Below, one piece after another: positions 51,378 to 63,639 of a stretch of 64,000 nucleotides of DNA (position 1 is the stretch's first letter; each line of letters opens with the position of its first letter). Below the pieces are notes generated by a model that was given only the letters and a program-made list of their open reading frames with translations, ran no database searches and was not told the DNA's origin. The translations under genes were made by a program, and so were the position numbers. The DNA lies in assembly GCF_002775205.1 (NCBI RefSeq), contig NC_036454.1, positions 1,526,382 through 1,590,381 on the forward strand, written 5' to 3'. The stretch comes from Xiphophorus maculatus. Its lineage: Eukaryota; Chordata; Actinopteri; Cyprinodontiformes; Poeciliidae.

Positions 51378-54300
51378 ATCCCCCTTTTGAGGTCTTAATC
51401 AAAAGACCTCAATAAAAATTGAGTAAGCCTTCTAATACAGAACCAAAACTATGTATTAAAAAACGAAAAAACAAAAAATAAAAAGACAAAAGAGTGACGT
51501 ACCCTAATTACATACAATCCCCCTTTGAAACAAAACCCAAGGTGTAGAAAGACTTATCCTTACAAAAATATAAAAACACAAAACAAAATTATCACAATCC
51601 AACCAAAACACAGGACAAACAAAAACCCAAAGTATACAATAAAAAATAAAGCAGGGACATACATATAAAAAACTAGTAAGAAATGCTCTGCAACTTCAAA
51701 GACAACATTCATCACAAAATTACAAACCGTCGAAACAAGAAACACACAAAATTACAATCTGCTGCACGTCTTTCTGTTTTTTTTTTGTTTTTTTTTAAAT
51801 GTCCATCGACAGTCTCTCAAAAAATATGAAGTCTTCGTCAGGAATTGTTCAAAAAATGCGCGCAAAAAACAAAACGACAGTCCTTTTCAGAGTTCACAAC
51901 GAACGAAAAAACACGCAATAAAAATTAATGTCGATCCTCTTGCAGCCTGAACTCCTCGGTTGGAAACCTCAAGTTTCCACCTTAGCGTCTGTTGCTCACT
52001 GAAAATTGGATTATTATGCCAATATAACCGTGAGTTTCAAAAAGAAAGTGAAATCTCCTCGTGAGGAAATTAGATCTTAGGAAACGACCTGTCACAGGTT
52101 ATTAAAACAGACATTTTGTTTCAACATGAATTTCATTAGCATCAGAAACACAATTACAACATTCTTTAATATCACCTTCATTACCGTCAGCATAATCAAA
52201 CGATGGTTTCACCTAAAAATAAATTTGTCTTGTTATTTTCCATCCGGGGAAATCATTTTAATCCTTTTTATCAAAGAACGCAGATTTTGAATGAGACCAC
52301 ATCCACATGGCACCAGGAAAACAGCTGCAAACTGAAACGACAAACAGAGATCAGATTTTCCAAAAGCATCATTCATTTTGTGTATTCAACACAAACATCT
52401 TCAAGTCACTCCGTGTCTGAGTGAATCCTCCACCGCTCGTGACTCTGTGGCTGCTATCGTCGAAAAAGTGTGAAACCGCTCCTCCAAGCAGCCGCACTCC
52501 TCCTTTAACGACAGCTTGTGTGACAGAGTCCAGAGACCCACCTGGAGCTCGGAACTCCAGGGCAGTCTGTGTGTAAAACCATGAGCAACACATCACTTGA
52601 AACCTTATCTCCTAGTTTGTCCAGTTCTGCTCATCAAATGGTGGATGTGATCCCTTCAATTTACGTTGCTATTATTATATACTATAGCTCCAACCGATGA
52701 AAAATACCAAAACCCTGTAATCATTTGCTTCAAAAGACATGTTTCCAAAGTAACGTTTTCCCAGAATGTTAAACAAATGCAGATCTTTTCTTAAACCAAT
52801 CTTGTAAAAATAGGATCAAACAAACGAAACAAAACAAACACAAAAACCTAAAAATGTAGTTGTAAAGCTTACATTTACCATCAAAAATGAAAATCACTGT
52901 GAATTAAACTGTCCCGTTTAAATTACTTTTATATAACAAACTAGATCTTATCGGTTATTTGTCTAAATCATTTTACATGCGTTCCTTAAACAAAATTCAA
53001 AAAAAAGTTAAACCTGGAGAAATTATAATGTAAATGTATGCCTTAACAAATCCAAACATTTTCAAAATATACCAATTTTTACCTCGGCTTTTACTCGTCG
53101 TCGAATTTAAAGTTTTATTCAAAATCGTTTTAAATGGATGTAAATCAAAACAAAAATCAAGTTTAGAAAAATCATTATAATCCCGCCTGTGTACTTTTAC
53201 TGAGTAGTGATAACTTTAATCAAGAACAGATTCTTCAAAACATTTCTTAAAACATTCATGCTCCATTAAATTAATGCTCTGAAAATGGCTAACACAATAA
53301 TATTTTTAATTTCTATAATTATTTTCCCAAGTTAATTAACCAAAATATGCTTCATTATCACTATAAATTTGTTATCTATTGTTTCAAAATACTTTAGCCC
53401 ATTGTCAGAAAATCTTTTAATGGAGAACAACTCAAACCTATTTAAAATAAGCACATATATTATCAGAGAATATTTTCCTTTCACTTTTTATGTGTAACAC
53501 AGATCAGACATGTCCTTCAAAAAATTTGTTTAAGTATTATAAAAGATAAACCCATAACATATTCTCCCCCTTTTGATGATGCATTACTAGCTAATGCATC
53601 ACAATTCCTATGATGTGAAATAACGATATTGATGAAACAGGGTTATTATTTAAGCTGAGAAAATCCACCCATATTCAATGTTGCCCCCGTCCTAACAGGC
53701 AAACTCCCAAAACAAACAGAACAATTTATGTTAGCATGCTTTAAACCTTCAAGATTACTATTCTCCCAAAACATGTCATATTACAGTTTTAAAGCTCATT
53801 ATTCAATTTACTGTTATGATTCTCAAATAATTCATTTTACCAAATTCTCAAAAATTTTCACTAGCGTTTGACAAAGCATGTGTACCAATTAAGACTCTGC
53901 GAAGGTTTTGCATAAACGAGCCAGAGAGACGTTGAAGAAAAAAAATTCAAACACAGTTAACAAAGAAAATCCAAAAATAATAAATTGGGCCCCTACTGAA
54001 ATCAACATAACAAAAAACAACACAGGTAGTAACAGAACAACGTAAACACAAACTGACCTAACAAGACATGAGGGGAACTTAGATAACGGCTGATCAGACC
54101 ATTAACACACTAAGGGGTAATTAAACACAAAATCCTAACAAATACTGGTCAGTATATCACTAAATCTACAAATGAAAGAAATTAAACTAAAGACCAAATG
54201 TCCCCCTCCCCCTTTCGAACGGGTCAAGAGGAAACTGGTGACTCAAAAGAAAGAAAGTAATTTGTTATATTTAACAAATAGACAAAGAACTGACACAAAT

Positions 54301-57300
54301 AGCTAAATAAAAAGTCAGACTAATGAAAACAAATTTAAAGATAAAGTCTAAACCACTCACTACTCACTATATAAAGTAATATGAAAGGAAACCAGAAAAT
54401 CATTACCAAGAGTGTCAGCGTGTGACAGTCGACTCAGTGTTTTGATGCTAAAAACTTATATTTAACATTTTCCACATTATTCCTTGCTCACTATGTATTT
54501 GCTTGTTTAAACTCTCTACTTTAAAGAGAAAATGTTTCACTAAAGCTAGGAAACCAAACTGCATCAAAATCCTGTCTTATGTGATGAGAAAAGACTCTCT
54601 ACTCCTTCCTATAATCTATAATGTGAAACAATACCCTAAAATTTAAACAGCCAATCTCTATGTTCCTTAGGAAAAAAATTAAATCCTTCTGTATTTTTAA
54701 AGTTTATAAGTTGTATTTTTAAAGTCACTACACTTATCCGAGCAACCTCTTCTGTCAGAGCACAAAGCAAATCTATAACCCCACCATAAAACCCCTCCCT
54801 CAACTCTTGGAGGGGCTGATTTTATGGCAGGAAGAGAGCCGATAAGGATTTCAGGAGGAACACCTAATTCTTTATTAGGCTTTGGCACTGGAATCATCAG
54901 ATATGTTTTAGTTCCTTCTACTTTTAAAAATGAACTTACATGCAGATATTTTGTCAGGAAGTACTGTAAACAATGGGAGAGAGTCTAATTTGCCTTACAG
55001 CTGCTGGTGCTCCCTTGCTGAACTTCTGTGAGCAGAGGTTGCTTCGCACTTAAAATTAGTGGTATACAAAGAGGCTTCACATGTTAATTAGTTGAATCTA
55101 GTGGGGGTAGAAGTTACAGCACCGCTGTTGCTTGTTCTCCCGTGCTGAACGTCTGTAAGTGGGGGTTGAAACTCCTCCTTGGGCTACATTATTCTCATAT
55201 CTAAATAAACATACTCGTCGCTTTTTCTTGTTTTGTTCTATGTATTTATTTTTAACAATATTTTATCTATCTTAAAGTTTTGGTCAGTTTTAAAAAGACT
55301 GATTGTGAAACTATCTAAAATCGGTTGCATGCTATAGTTTGTTATCTGAGCAATTCCTCTTAGAGTTAGAGCCTGTTTCCCAAAAATCTTCGTTTTTTCA
55401 GTATCCTCCACCCATTTAAAAAGGTCCTATTGTAACTCATTGTATGTTATTCCATTTTCCTACTACCTTCACAGCCTTAGAAGGAATAATTAACATTATA
55501 TCCACTATTTAGTTCTCAAGTCTATATAAATTTTTATTTAATTTATTTCATTGCTGTACCTAATCAGTTATGTATTTATCTATTTATCCATTCACCATAT
55601 TTATGTATTTAACTATTAATTTGCCAAGACAGCATTTCTAGAATCCTCTGTGACCTAATTTTCTTGGCTTATTCTTTCTTTCTTTATTTATTTATTCATT
55701 TATTTAACCGTAGAACCCATAATTTATTTTCAATTTGTTCAGATGATTTATTTTATCAAGATTCTATCCTTTAATCACCTTCCAAACTTTACACTGCAGG
55801 TCACACTTACTGCTGTTATTGTTTAATTTTAATAATTTAGTCCAATTTAACACAGAGGATGTTTGTAAAAACTAGAAATTTTGCACCATAAAACAACACT
55901 AAAAATTTCTCTGTATTTATAAGACATGAAATACCCAGTGATATTTTATCTCCAATCACACACACTTTCACACCAAAATGAATTGCAACACAATACAAAA
56001 ACACAAAACATGTTACAGAAAACACAAAACACACATCTGGCCAGGTTTTATAGTCAGTCAGAATTTCATCAGTCCCCAAGTGTCAGTCTGTGGTCATTAT
56101 TCTATCAAATTTTACTGTAATTTATATCAATTTTACTGAAGTTTATATGAAATTTACTGAAGCTTCAGGAATTGTCCAATGTTTTATTAACATATTTTCA
56201 TGTGTCAATTTAATTAATTTTAAACTCCAATCGTCAGGAACCTTTTAATTCCCCGTGCACGTTTAAAAAGAGATCTCAAAGTTATGTTAAAATCAAACCA
56301 CAACCAATAATTTAGTTTTCTGGTACCAGTTTTATGTACTTAACTCCTATTTTTATTTATTTATTTTTTAAACTAAACGACCACGTTTTCGCCATCGTTC
56401 TACTTTCCCCGTTAAGACGAACCCCGACCATAAAATAGCGTATAGCACGTGTCGCAACTCAGTGTCCATAATAACTTTACAATAAAACACAGCAAAAGCA
56501 ACTCACATTCAAGCAAACAGCGCTATTCAAACAACTTAACACTCCGCTCAAACACACAGCCAGCCCGAACTCGCGCACGCACGGCCACACAGATACACAC
56601 GCAGATACACACATGCACACATACACACACCCAGAGCTCTGGAGCAGACAGCCTCGTGTCGCGGCAACAAGCACAGATCGCGACACACAGAGAAACACAA
56701 ACACGGTGTCGGACAAACGGAAGAGACAACGGGGAAAAATAAAAATAAAATGCCGGCTTTAAAAATGCATTTCTATTCGTCACCACGGGCGACGCAACCC
56801 AGCTCAGGCACTTCGTCTCACTGAAGACAGGCGATGCAGCCTTGTTAAGCCAATTGTAAGTCTACTGGAGATGAGTCAGTCTCCGGGCCAATACAAGCCC
56901 AAACTACCAAATTGATACACAATTCCCAAATTCTTTTTAAATTTAGAGGTACAAGAATAAACCCTCCGGGTAAAAGAACCAAAAACGAAGAAAAACCCAG
57001 CCTTATGACAATAGGGTAAGCAAGTCCTATGTCTGGACCCGCTACGGTCCTCTTGTTTCGTGTATTCATAATCCAATCACTCAACCACAGACTCTTTTAT
57101 AAACACAATCTCTGTACCTGTGCAGCTCCGTGAACTCCGCGTGGCTGGATACAGCCGCAACAATCCAGCTCGCCTTTTTCCCAGCACACGGCGGTGCAAA
57201 CAACAAAAGAATAATCAAAAGTATCTCACCTCACCGAGCCGAACCAGGCCAACGCGTGACAGCTCCACCTGCTCAGAATCCGCAACCGAACGAGCCCCCA

Positions 57301-57302
57301 AT
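51378..57302 (-). other. Interior of the retrovirus-like element
   Basis: 5.9 kb with only short ORFs. The longest minus-strand frames (54697-54897, ending DRRGCSDKCSDFKN; 56845-57084; 51560-51745, strongly hydrophobic) have no motif I can name and may be remnants. A CA-rich stretch lies at 56570-56640. The primer site is at 57286-57300. Confidence 0.6.
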
Positions 57303-57802
57303 TATTAAAAAAGAGGATCAATTTAATGCTAGCTTTGGACAAAACGTTTGGCTCCTGCTTCCTCTTTTAATTTTGCCCGGGATCTTCGAGCGGCGTTCTC
57401 CGTGAGCGTCCTGCAACCGCGTGCTGCTAAAACGAAACAACAACAAAACGTGTTGACGTCACAGATCACAGAGTTTAATCTCATACAAAGCAATCGACAA
57501 CAAAGCTGCAGAGGAACAGAGATATGCATTATATCACAAAATAAGACACACAAGGGAAGACAAACGAACACAGAGACAGACAAAGGCGCCCACGTGGAGA
57601 AAAGATGAAAAAACTCAGAACTCTCGGGTACGGACCTGAAATTATAAACTAAAAGGGTGTTTCCCTATTTAATATATGCAAAGAAGGCGTTCTGCTCTTC
57701 GACCAATAGACCCTTTTCACATGACGTCACACAACTTCCGTTTTGGCTTGAAGCTGTGTATCCTTAGTTCCGGTGTACATAGTAAGTAATGATAAAGTTG
57801 TC

Positions 57803-57809
<7 letters not shown>

Positions 57810-57891
<82 letters not shown>
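57810..57891. repeat. (AT)n(AG)n microsatellite
   Basis: About 24 AT units followed by about 17 AG units. Confidence 0.95.
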
Positions 57892-57893
<2 letters not shown>

Positions 57894-57936
57894 TATACAT
57901 CTGACAGCATATGTTGATCAGACAGATCACCGGAGC

Positions 57937-58084
57937 ATGGAGTTTACACAGTCTCTAAAACATTTGCCTAAAATAAGATTTGAAGATATATCACGATTTG
58001 CAAACCAGTTCTCTCTGACAAAAAAATCTAAATTAGACAAAGGCTACAAATTCTTCACCGAACAATACCTGTTTGACTATGAAG
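57937..58084 (+). pseudogene. Orphan first exon of the ISL2EU-like element
   Basis: An ATG-started 49-codon stretch (QSLKHLPKIRFEDISRF, LDKGYKFFTEQYLFDYE) ends at a consensus donor GTAGGT. The KGYKFF block resembles the N-terminal part of fish transposon proteins that carry a YqaJ-type nuclease, from recollection. No later exon is found in the element. Confidence 0.5.
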
Positions 58085-58602
58085 GTAGGTATTTTTGTTT
58101 TGCGTAACCGTTAGCTTAGCATTAGTGAATTTTGTTAGCTAGCTAACTACGTGACATAACTGTTCCTTAACCAGAACTTTTTACTGTTTTTGAACTATAA
58201 CGTTTTAGGCTCTAATCTTGATCAGATTATTAAATTATAGACTGGAGTTGCCACTCATCCCATAAAATAGGGATTTGTTTGTTATAAGCAGAGATGTCCG
58301 GTGCCGCCGCTGCTTTGTAATGCCTTTAATCGGACCACTTTTTCGGTAACGAATAATCTAACGAGTTCGTATTTCAAATCCAGTAATCAGATTAAAGTTA
58401 TTTATCCAAATCATTGCACATTAATATTTTCTTGTGTATTTATTTTTATTCCTTCTTTGCGTCTTTGGGAGAGACTCTGTGACAGTTAGCAGTGACAGAA
58501 ACATGAACAGTGCATGGAGATGCGCATTTTGTTGCTGGAAAAACAGAAATATCGTCAAGCCCAACTGTTATTTGTGGCTTTTGTCTTGTTTTTATTTTCG
58601 AT

Positions 58603-58985
58603 TAATACAGAAAATGAACCTCTAAACGTTACATCACTGACAGGCGGCGGTGTATATGTTTCCTAACTGTGGCTAAAGCTGCTGCTAGCTGGTTTACTCA
58701 TGATCAGAGGCTGGTTCCTTTGAATACAGTTGGAGAATGGTAAATTGACAATGACTGATAACGGTTATCTAACACGTAAACACCGTTTTATAAAACACAG
58801 AAAGTGAACCTCTAAACGTTACAGCGCTGACAGAGAGTATATTTTTCCTAAATGTGGCTAAAGCTGCTGCTAGGTGGTTTACTCTCCGATCGGAGGCTGT
58901 TTATTTTATACACAGATAGAGAATGGTGAATTTACAATGATTAGTAACAGCTATCTAACACTTAAATGCTGTTATTATTAAACTT
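58603..58985. repeat. Tandem duplication of about 190 bp
   Basis: GAACCTCTAAACGTTACA starts at 58615 and 58805, followed each time by TGACAG, GTGGCTAAAGCTGCTGCTAG and GAGAATGGT. The copies have diverged clearly, so the duplication predates this insertion. Confidence 0.8.
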
Positions 58986-59453
58986 ACCTTTTATTATATC
59001 CTTAAGATTATGAGAATGCGGGAAGTTTTCAGCTTGGTTCCCAAGGCAAAATCACACCGGAAGTAAAGATACCCAGTTTTGAGTTATGGCGGCCATTGTC
59101 TGACGTCACTGTGAAAAGGGTCTATTAGAACTCCCTCAGGCCCCCAAAGAAAGTTGGGACTTCCTGATTTATAGCAAAGGTGTCTGTTTTTTATCTAAGC
59201 AAAGGGCGGACTACCCCGTGGTCATCTCTGCCTGATACGGAAGATCCCTGGCGCCAAGAAGTCTCTTCTGCTCTATCGGAATTGTAAATTTTATTGCTGT
59301 GTCTGTCAAAAGGGGGAGGAAAAAAGGGCCCTGCTCTGTCTGCTTACCGCATCTCAGACGAGACCTGTTCCAAATAAGAGTATTGTATATAACTATTACA
59401 CATGTCGTATATTAGCTGTATTAAACGCCAACAAATAATCATTTTCCTTTACA

Positions 59454-60540
59454 ATATTCATACTCTTAGTTTGAAGGAGGTTAAGACTGTTTACTCAGAA
59501 GTTTTGTTTCCTGTCCGCGCCTTTCTGGGCTTTTTTTCCAAGTATACAACAAATGAACGAAGGAGGCACAGACAACACAAACAGGAACAAACCACCAGAC
59601 GTGTTAGCTAAACAAATACATGCAAAAACTCTCAGTTATGATTTGTTCTCCACATGCTAATAACCGCAGCGCCACCAGGGCCAATCAGAGTTAGCAAAAC
59701 TCAACAGCTATAAAACTGAAACCACAAGTGAAAGGTCTGATCCACAGAATCACTTCCTGCAGGTAGGAGTGTAATGACAGAGGAGACCTTGATGAGGTGC
59801 TATGCTAGGTTGTAGCACATCATGTGTCTTGTTGGAATCAACATGGATGGATTCAGCACTCTAGAATTAGCTTCTGCTAATTATCATATTATAGAATTTT
59901 AGCATTAGCTTCTGCTAATTATCATGTAAAGTTGACAGTAATGATAATTATCATTGTGGCGCTTTAGTGTAGCTCATGATTCTGATTGGTGCTTTAGGGT
60001 TAGCACAGCTAGCTTTAGCTGACCGTGCCCACCACTGCCTGACAGAAATAAACATGTTTTCTCACGGAGCATGGAAACGGTGTGTGAAGTTTCCACTGCA
60101 TGACTGAGAGAGGCCTTCATCAAACCCAGCGGTTTTCTTTCATTCCTCCATCTCTGCCTCAACCCGTCTATCATCCATGGATCTATACCTCATCTTCCCT
60201 CGTTCTCCACCGCTCCGTCATCCCCCCATCATCTTCCTGACGTCCTGCTGGACACGTCATCTCAGCTTCTCCATCATCAGCTTCCTGTTCATTCAGGATG
60301 ATTCTGTTGATCTCCACCAAGGTTGTTTACCTGCCGGTTTGTTTCCATGGATCAGGGAGACGGAGCGAGTCGGACAGCGCCGCGGTCCGGTTGCTTTCAT
60401 TAAGCTCGGATGTTATTCAGAGAGAGAACTGCTGCAGGAAGTGACACCAGCCTTCTTCCTGGTTTCTGACGTTCTGATCTGTTCTGAGATCCAGACCCGG
60501 AGAAACGCGTCATGATGCATGTTCAAATTAAATATTAGTG
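59454..60540. other. grin1 last intron, right of the element
   Basis: 59454-59640 completes the target repeat (TTCATACTCTTAGTTTGAAG). Beyond it no gene is recognised; TTAGCTTCTGCTAATTATCAT is repeated at 59868 and 59907. Confidence 0.5.
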
Positions 60541-62600
60541 TTTTTTCTGTCAGTATTTATTGTTTCTCTTATAAAACAATATTTGTTTGTAAATGTTTAT
60601 GTTTGAAACATGTTCTATGGTTTTGACAATTTGGACCCAACAACCCTACTGGTTTTACTGGTCCTCGTTCTGGTTTAGACTACTTGTTGGTAATGACTCT
60701 GGACTTCAGGCTACCTGTGAACCGGAACCAACTGGACCTTCCTTTGAAAGGACCGCTGGTTCTTCTGGCCGTAACCCGTTGGTTCTTTTCTTTTTGATTT
60801 GCTGATGTTAGCTGGTACCGAATGGTTTTGGTTCCGGACGTGCAGACCTGGACTCTGAGAGTGGACTGAGACTTCCTGAAGTTATGGTTATGGTGTTGAG
60901 ACTGGGCTGAAGGATGCTTTCTCTGGAGCTGACTAGCTTGACATGTGGATTGTTCTTCTGGACTTGCTGGTCTGGGTCTGTAGGTTTTGATTGAGACATT
61001 CTAGAGTTGACTCTGGAGCGTTTGCTCTGATCCGATGAACTGAACTTTGGCCTTTCTGGCAGAAAGTCCAGATCTGTTGATCTTGTCCAGGATTCCCTTG
61101 TTCTGACTCTAGATGACCCCCATGTTGTCTTTAAAGCTGTTGGTTCTGACTCGTAACATCGGTAGGTCCGATAGGAAAGCAAATAGTCTTTCCTGTCAGA
61201 CTTGCCCAGCTTTGTTTCTGCGGCTCTTGATTTTGTGTCTGGCAGTCTTGACAGAAACTGGTGTTGATCTTGGACCTGCTGATTTTGAGACCTTGTGGAA
61301 AATTGCTGACTGTTGTCCTGATTAACATTATTCTGCTTCTAGATTGCTGGTCTTGACCAGAACCCACTGGTTTAAACGGTTGGCTGGCAGGACTTATCTC
61401 TGGACCTCTCCAGCTTGTTACTGATGTCTGTAATGATGGTCTCGCTGACGCTGGAAGCCACTGGTTTGGACTCTGAAAACCTTTGACTGGAACCTCTGCT
61501 CTAAGCGAAGCTAAGATATCGGATGTGATGGGGCGTCTTTACTTCTAGTGGTTTCTGCTCTCAGGTTGGTGTCTAGGTTCCTCCAGGACTTTTAGAGTTT
61601 GTTTAATGAATTTGCGTCTTATTGGTTTAACAGATGTAGATTGCTGTCAGGTTCTGGTCTTGGTTCAGGTAGCTCACCTCATGGGTTTATACCGTCTCTA
61701 TGGGACATGCTGGTCTTGTCTCTGGACTTACTGGTACTGACTGGTACTGTCTTCTTTTAGACTACAGGTTTGTCTGTTCTGGAACACGCTGATCCAAGTC
61801 GAGACCAGTTTGTCTAAAGACTGAACTTGGTGGTTTGTCCTGGACCAGTGGGTCCAGGTAGAGCACGGACCTGCTAGTCTTGGTGGAGGTTTGACTCTTT
61901 GTTTCATCTTCTTTGAGTTGAGCTGATTCTTCTTCTTCTCTCTGTGGACTCATGGCATGGTTTCAGTCCTTCAGCTGCATCTGCTGTCTGGTTTCTCATC
62001 ACCTCGACTCTGACGGAGATCAGAGCCGCGCAAACACACCTCAGCTGCTTCCGGCTGTCCGTCACGTCTGCTTTGTGTCGCCGCTGACGACAGGAAGAGG
62101 TCAGACTAACTGATCTGACCTCCAGTTACAGTAGACGTTGAGTCGGCAGTGCAGCGGGCGCTGCTGGACTGAGAGGTTAAAGGTCAGGAGGTCAGAGCAG
62201 GATGAATATTCTGGCTGAAGTCGGTGAGCAGAGCTGCAGCCGAGCAACACGGACACATCTGGTCTGGGGAGAAAGGGACCTGGATATGGCACGGATGACC
62301 TTTGACCCAGATCACAGTGGCCGGGCGGTCCGGTCCGTCTGAGGGTACCGGCTCGGTTCTGGTCACTATCTGTTAGGATGGGCTTTTATTTTGAAACCCC
62401 TCAGAATAAAAGCCCAGAATAATGGCACTTCATGTTTAGCTGCCAGAGCCACGGAAAAATCAGGAGCAGAACGGAAACCCGTTACGATGATTCGCAAAAC
62501 CCGTCGTATCGTAACGAGATAAAAAGCCTTTCTTCTCTTCACGGCTCTGTCATAACAAGATAAATAAATCACCAAAACAAGAAAGTTTCTCATTTTAACA
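60541..62600. other. Intron with degenerate GGTCTTG/CTGGACT repeats
   Basis: From 60640 to 61900 words such as TCTGGACTTGCTGGTCT and GGTTCTGACT recur at irregular spacing, a decayed minisatellite. Open frames here show no domain. Confidence 0.5.
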
Positions 62601-62604
62601 ACCA

Positions 62605-62880
62605 GCTGTTAGCATCCTACCCTTACCTTAGCATCCCACCATTAGCTCTCAGCCATTAGCGGCTCTGAACCCAGCTGTTAGCTCCCAGCTGTTAGCATCC
62701 CAGCCATTAGCATATCAGCCATCAGCTCCAAGCCATTAGCATCCCACTCATTAGCATCCTAGCTATTAGCATCCCACCCTTACCTCCCAGCTGTTAGCAT
62801 CTTACCCTTACCTTAGCATCCCACCTTTAGCGGCTCTGAACCCAGCTGTTAGCTCCCAGCCATTAACATCCCAGTTTGGA
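62605..62880. repeat. Minisatellite of CAGCTGTTAGCATCC-type units
   Basis: Units of about 12-28 bases built from AGCTGTTAGC, AGCCATTAGC and ATCCCA repeat about a dozen times with variation. Confidence 0.8.
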
Positions 62881-63639
62881 GGCGCGGGAAGCGCTGCAGG
62901 AATGTCTGGGCGCTGCGCAGCGTGGCGTGTGGATCCATGTTTAATGAGTTGAACATTTGGGGCGGACTGAGCGCAGCGCTAATGCGCCGCTGCCCCGCCG
63001 CAGCACATTAGCATCACAGGGCTGGAAGTCGCAGCTTGTTAACAGGACGGATCTGAGTTTTCCTGCTGAGGTCTGTTTGGACCGACTCATCGCTTCGGAA
63101 GGTTTTCATTATAAATCAGTTCGACAGGTGAGCCCATCTAAAAATATTCCTGCTGTCTGCACACCTGCAGCCAGAACCCCGAGGGAGATTTACACCTGAG
63201 AGCGAACAGGAGAGCCGCGGATCATCCTGCAGGTCCAGCAGCTGTAAACTCAGCTCCGCTCGGATTGGACGGCCGGATGCCCCCAGGATGTTTAAAATGA
63301 TCTCTTCATGCAGAACAAATACAGCAACAGTGACCTCATGTTGTGTTACTGAGGGGCGTAAATTATGAATAATGTGGTGGAGGCCTGGCTCAGATTTCCT
63401 AACGGATGTTCTGTGAAGTATTTATGAGCCGTCAGTACCTTACCAGCAGCTATGCAGGTTTTATGGAGCGGTCAGTCAGACTTTTCCTCGGCTTCAGCGG
63501 ATATCAGAAACAACTTGAGCTACAGGTAACACCGGTACGGGGGAAATGAAACCGTTCTTGGGCTCCAATTGGACCCGAACTGTCCGATGAGACCAAACCT
63601 CCAGTCAAAACACTGCTGACCCTCCAGGACAGACTCCTG
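62881..63639. other. grin1 last intron, no gene recognised
   Basis: It includes a GC-richer stretch (62880-63000, GCGCTGCGCAGCGTGGCG) but no recognisable exon. Confidence 0.4.

Larger units (their letters stand above)
57708..59123 (+). mobile_element. ISL2EU-like DNA transposon, 1.4 kb, inside the LTR
   Basis: The ends AGACCCTTTTCACATGACGT and TGACGTCACTGTGAAAAGGGTCT are inverted repeats. AT lies on both sides (57706-57707, 59124-59125), compared with one AT in the other LTR, giving exact proof of the insertion. A first coding exon remains but no nuclease or transposase, so this is a deleted copy. The family name rests on the AT duplication and the exon; other superfamilies are possible. Confidence 0.6.
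50645..59453 (-). mobile_element. Antisense retrovirus-like LTR element without recognisable genes
   Basis: LTRs at 50645-51377 and 57303-59453 (733 bp once the insert at 57708-59125 is removed) bound 5.9 kb. ATAT flanks both sides (50641-50644, 59454-59457). Reading the minus strand, AT then TGGGGGCTCGTTCGG follows the LTR, matching the tRNA-Pro primer site used by many gamma-type retroviruses; AAAAGGGGGA before the other LTR is the polypurine tract. The LTRs differ at one base that I can see, so the element is young. The interior is A/T-rich and no gag, pol or env domain is recognised, so mobility in trans is inferred. Confidence 0.8.
57303..59453 (-). repeat. LTR (5' LTR in element orientation), interrupted
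   Basis: The two parts, 57303-57707 and 59126-59453, together equal the other LTR in length (733 bp) once the 1416 bp insert and its AT duplication are removed. Confidence 0.85.

Noticed and set aside
56449..56742. Thr/His-rich ORF and its Val/Cys-rich antisense
   Set aside because: Generated by a CA-rich stretch inside the retrovirus-like element; no retroviral motif.
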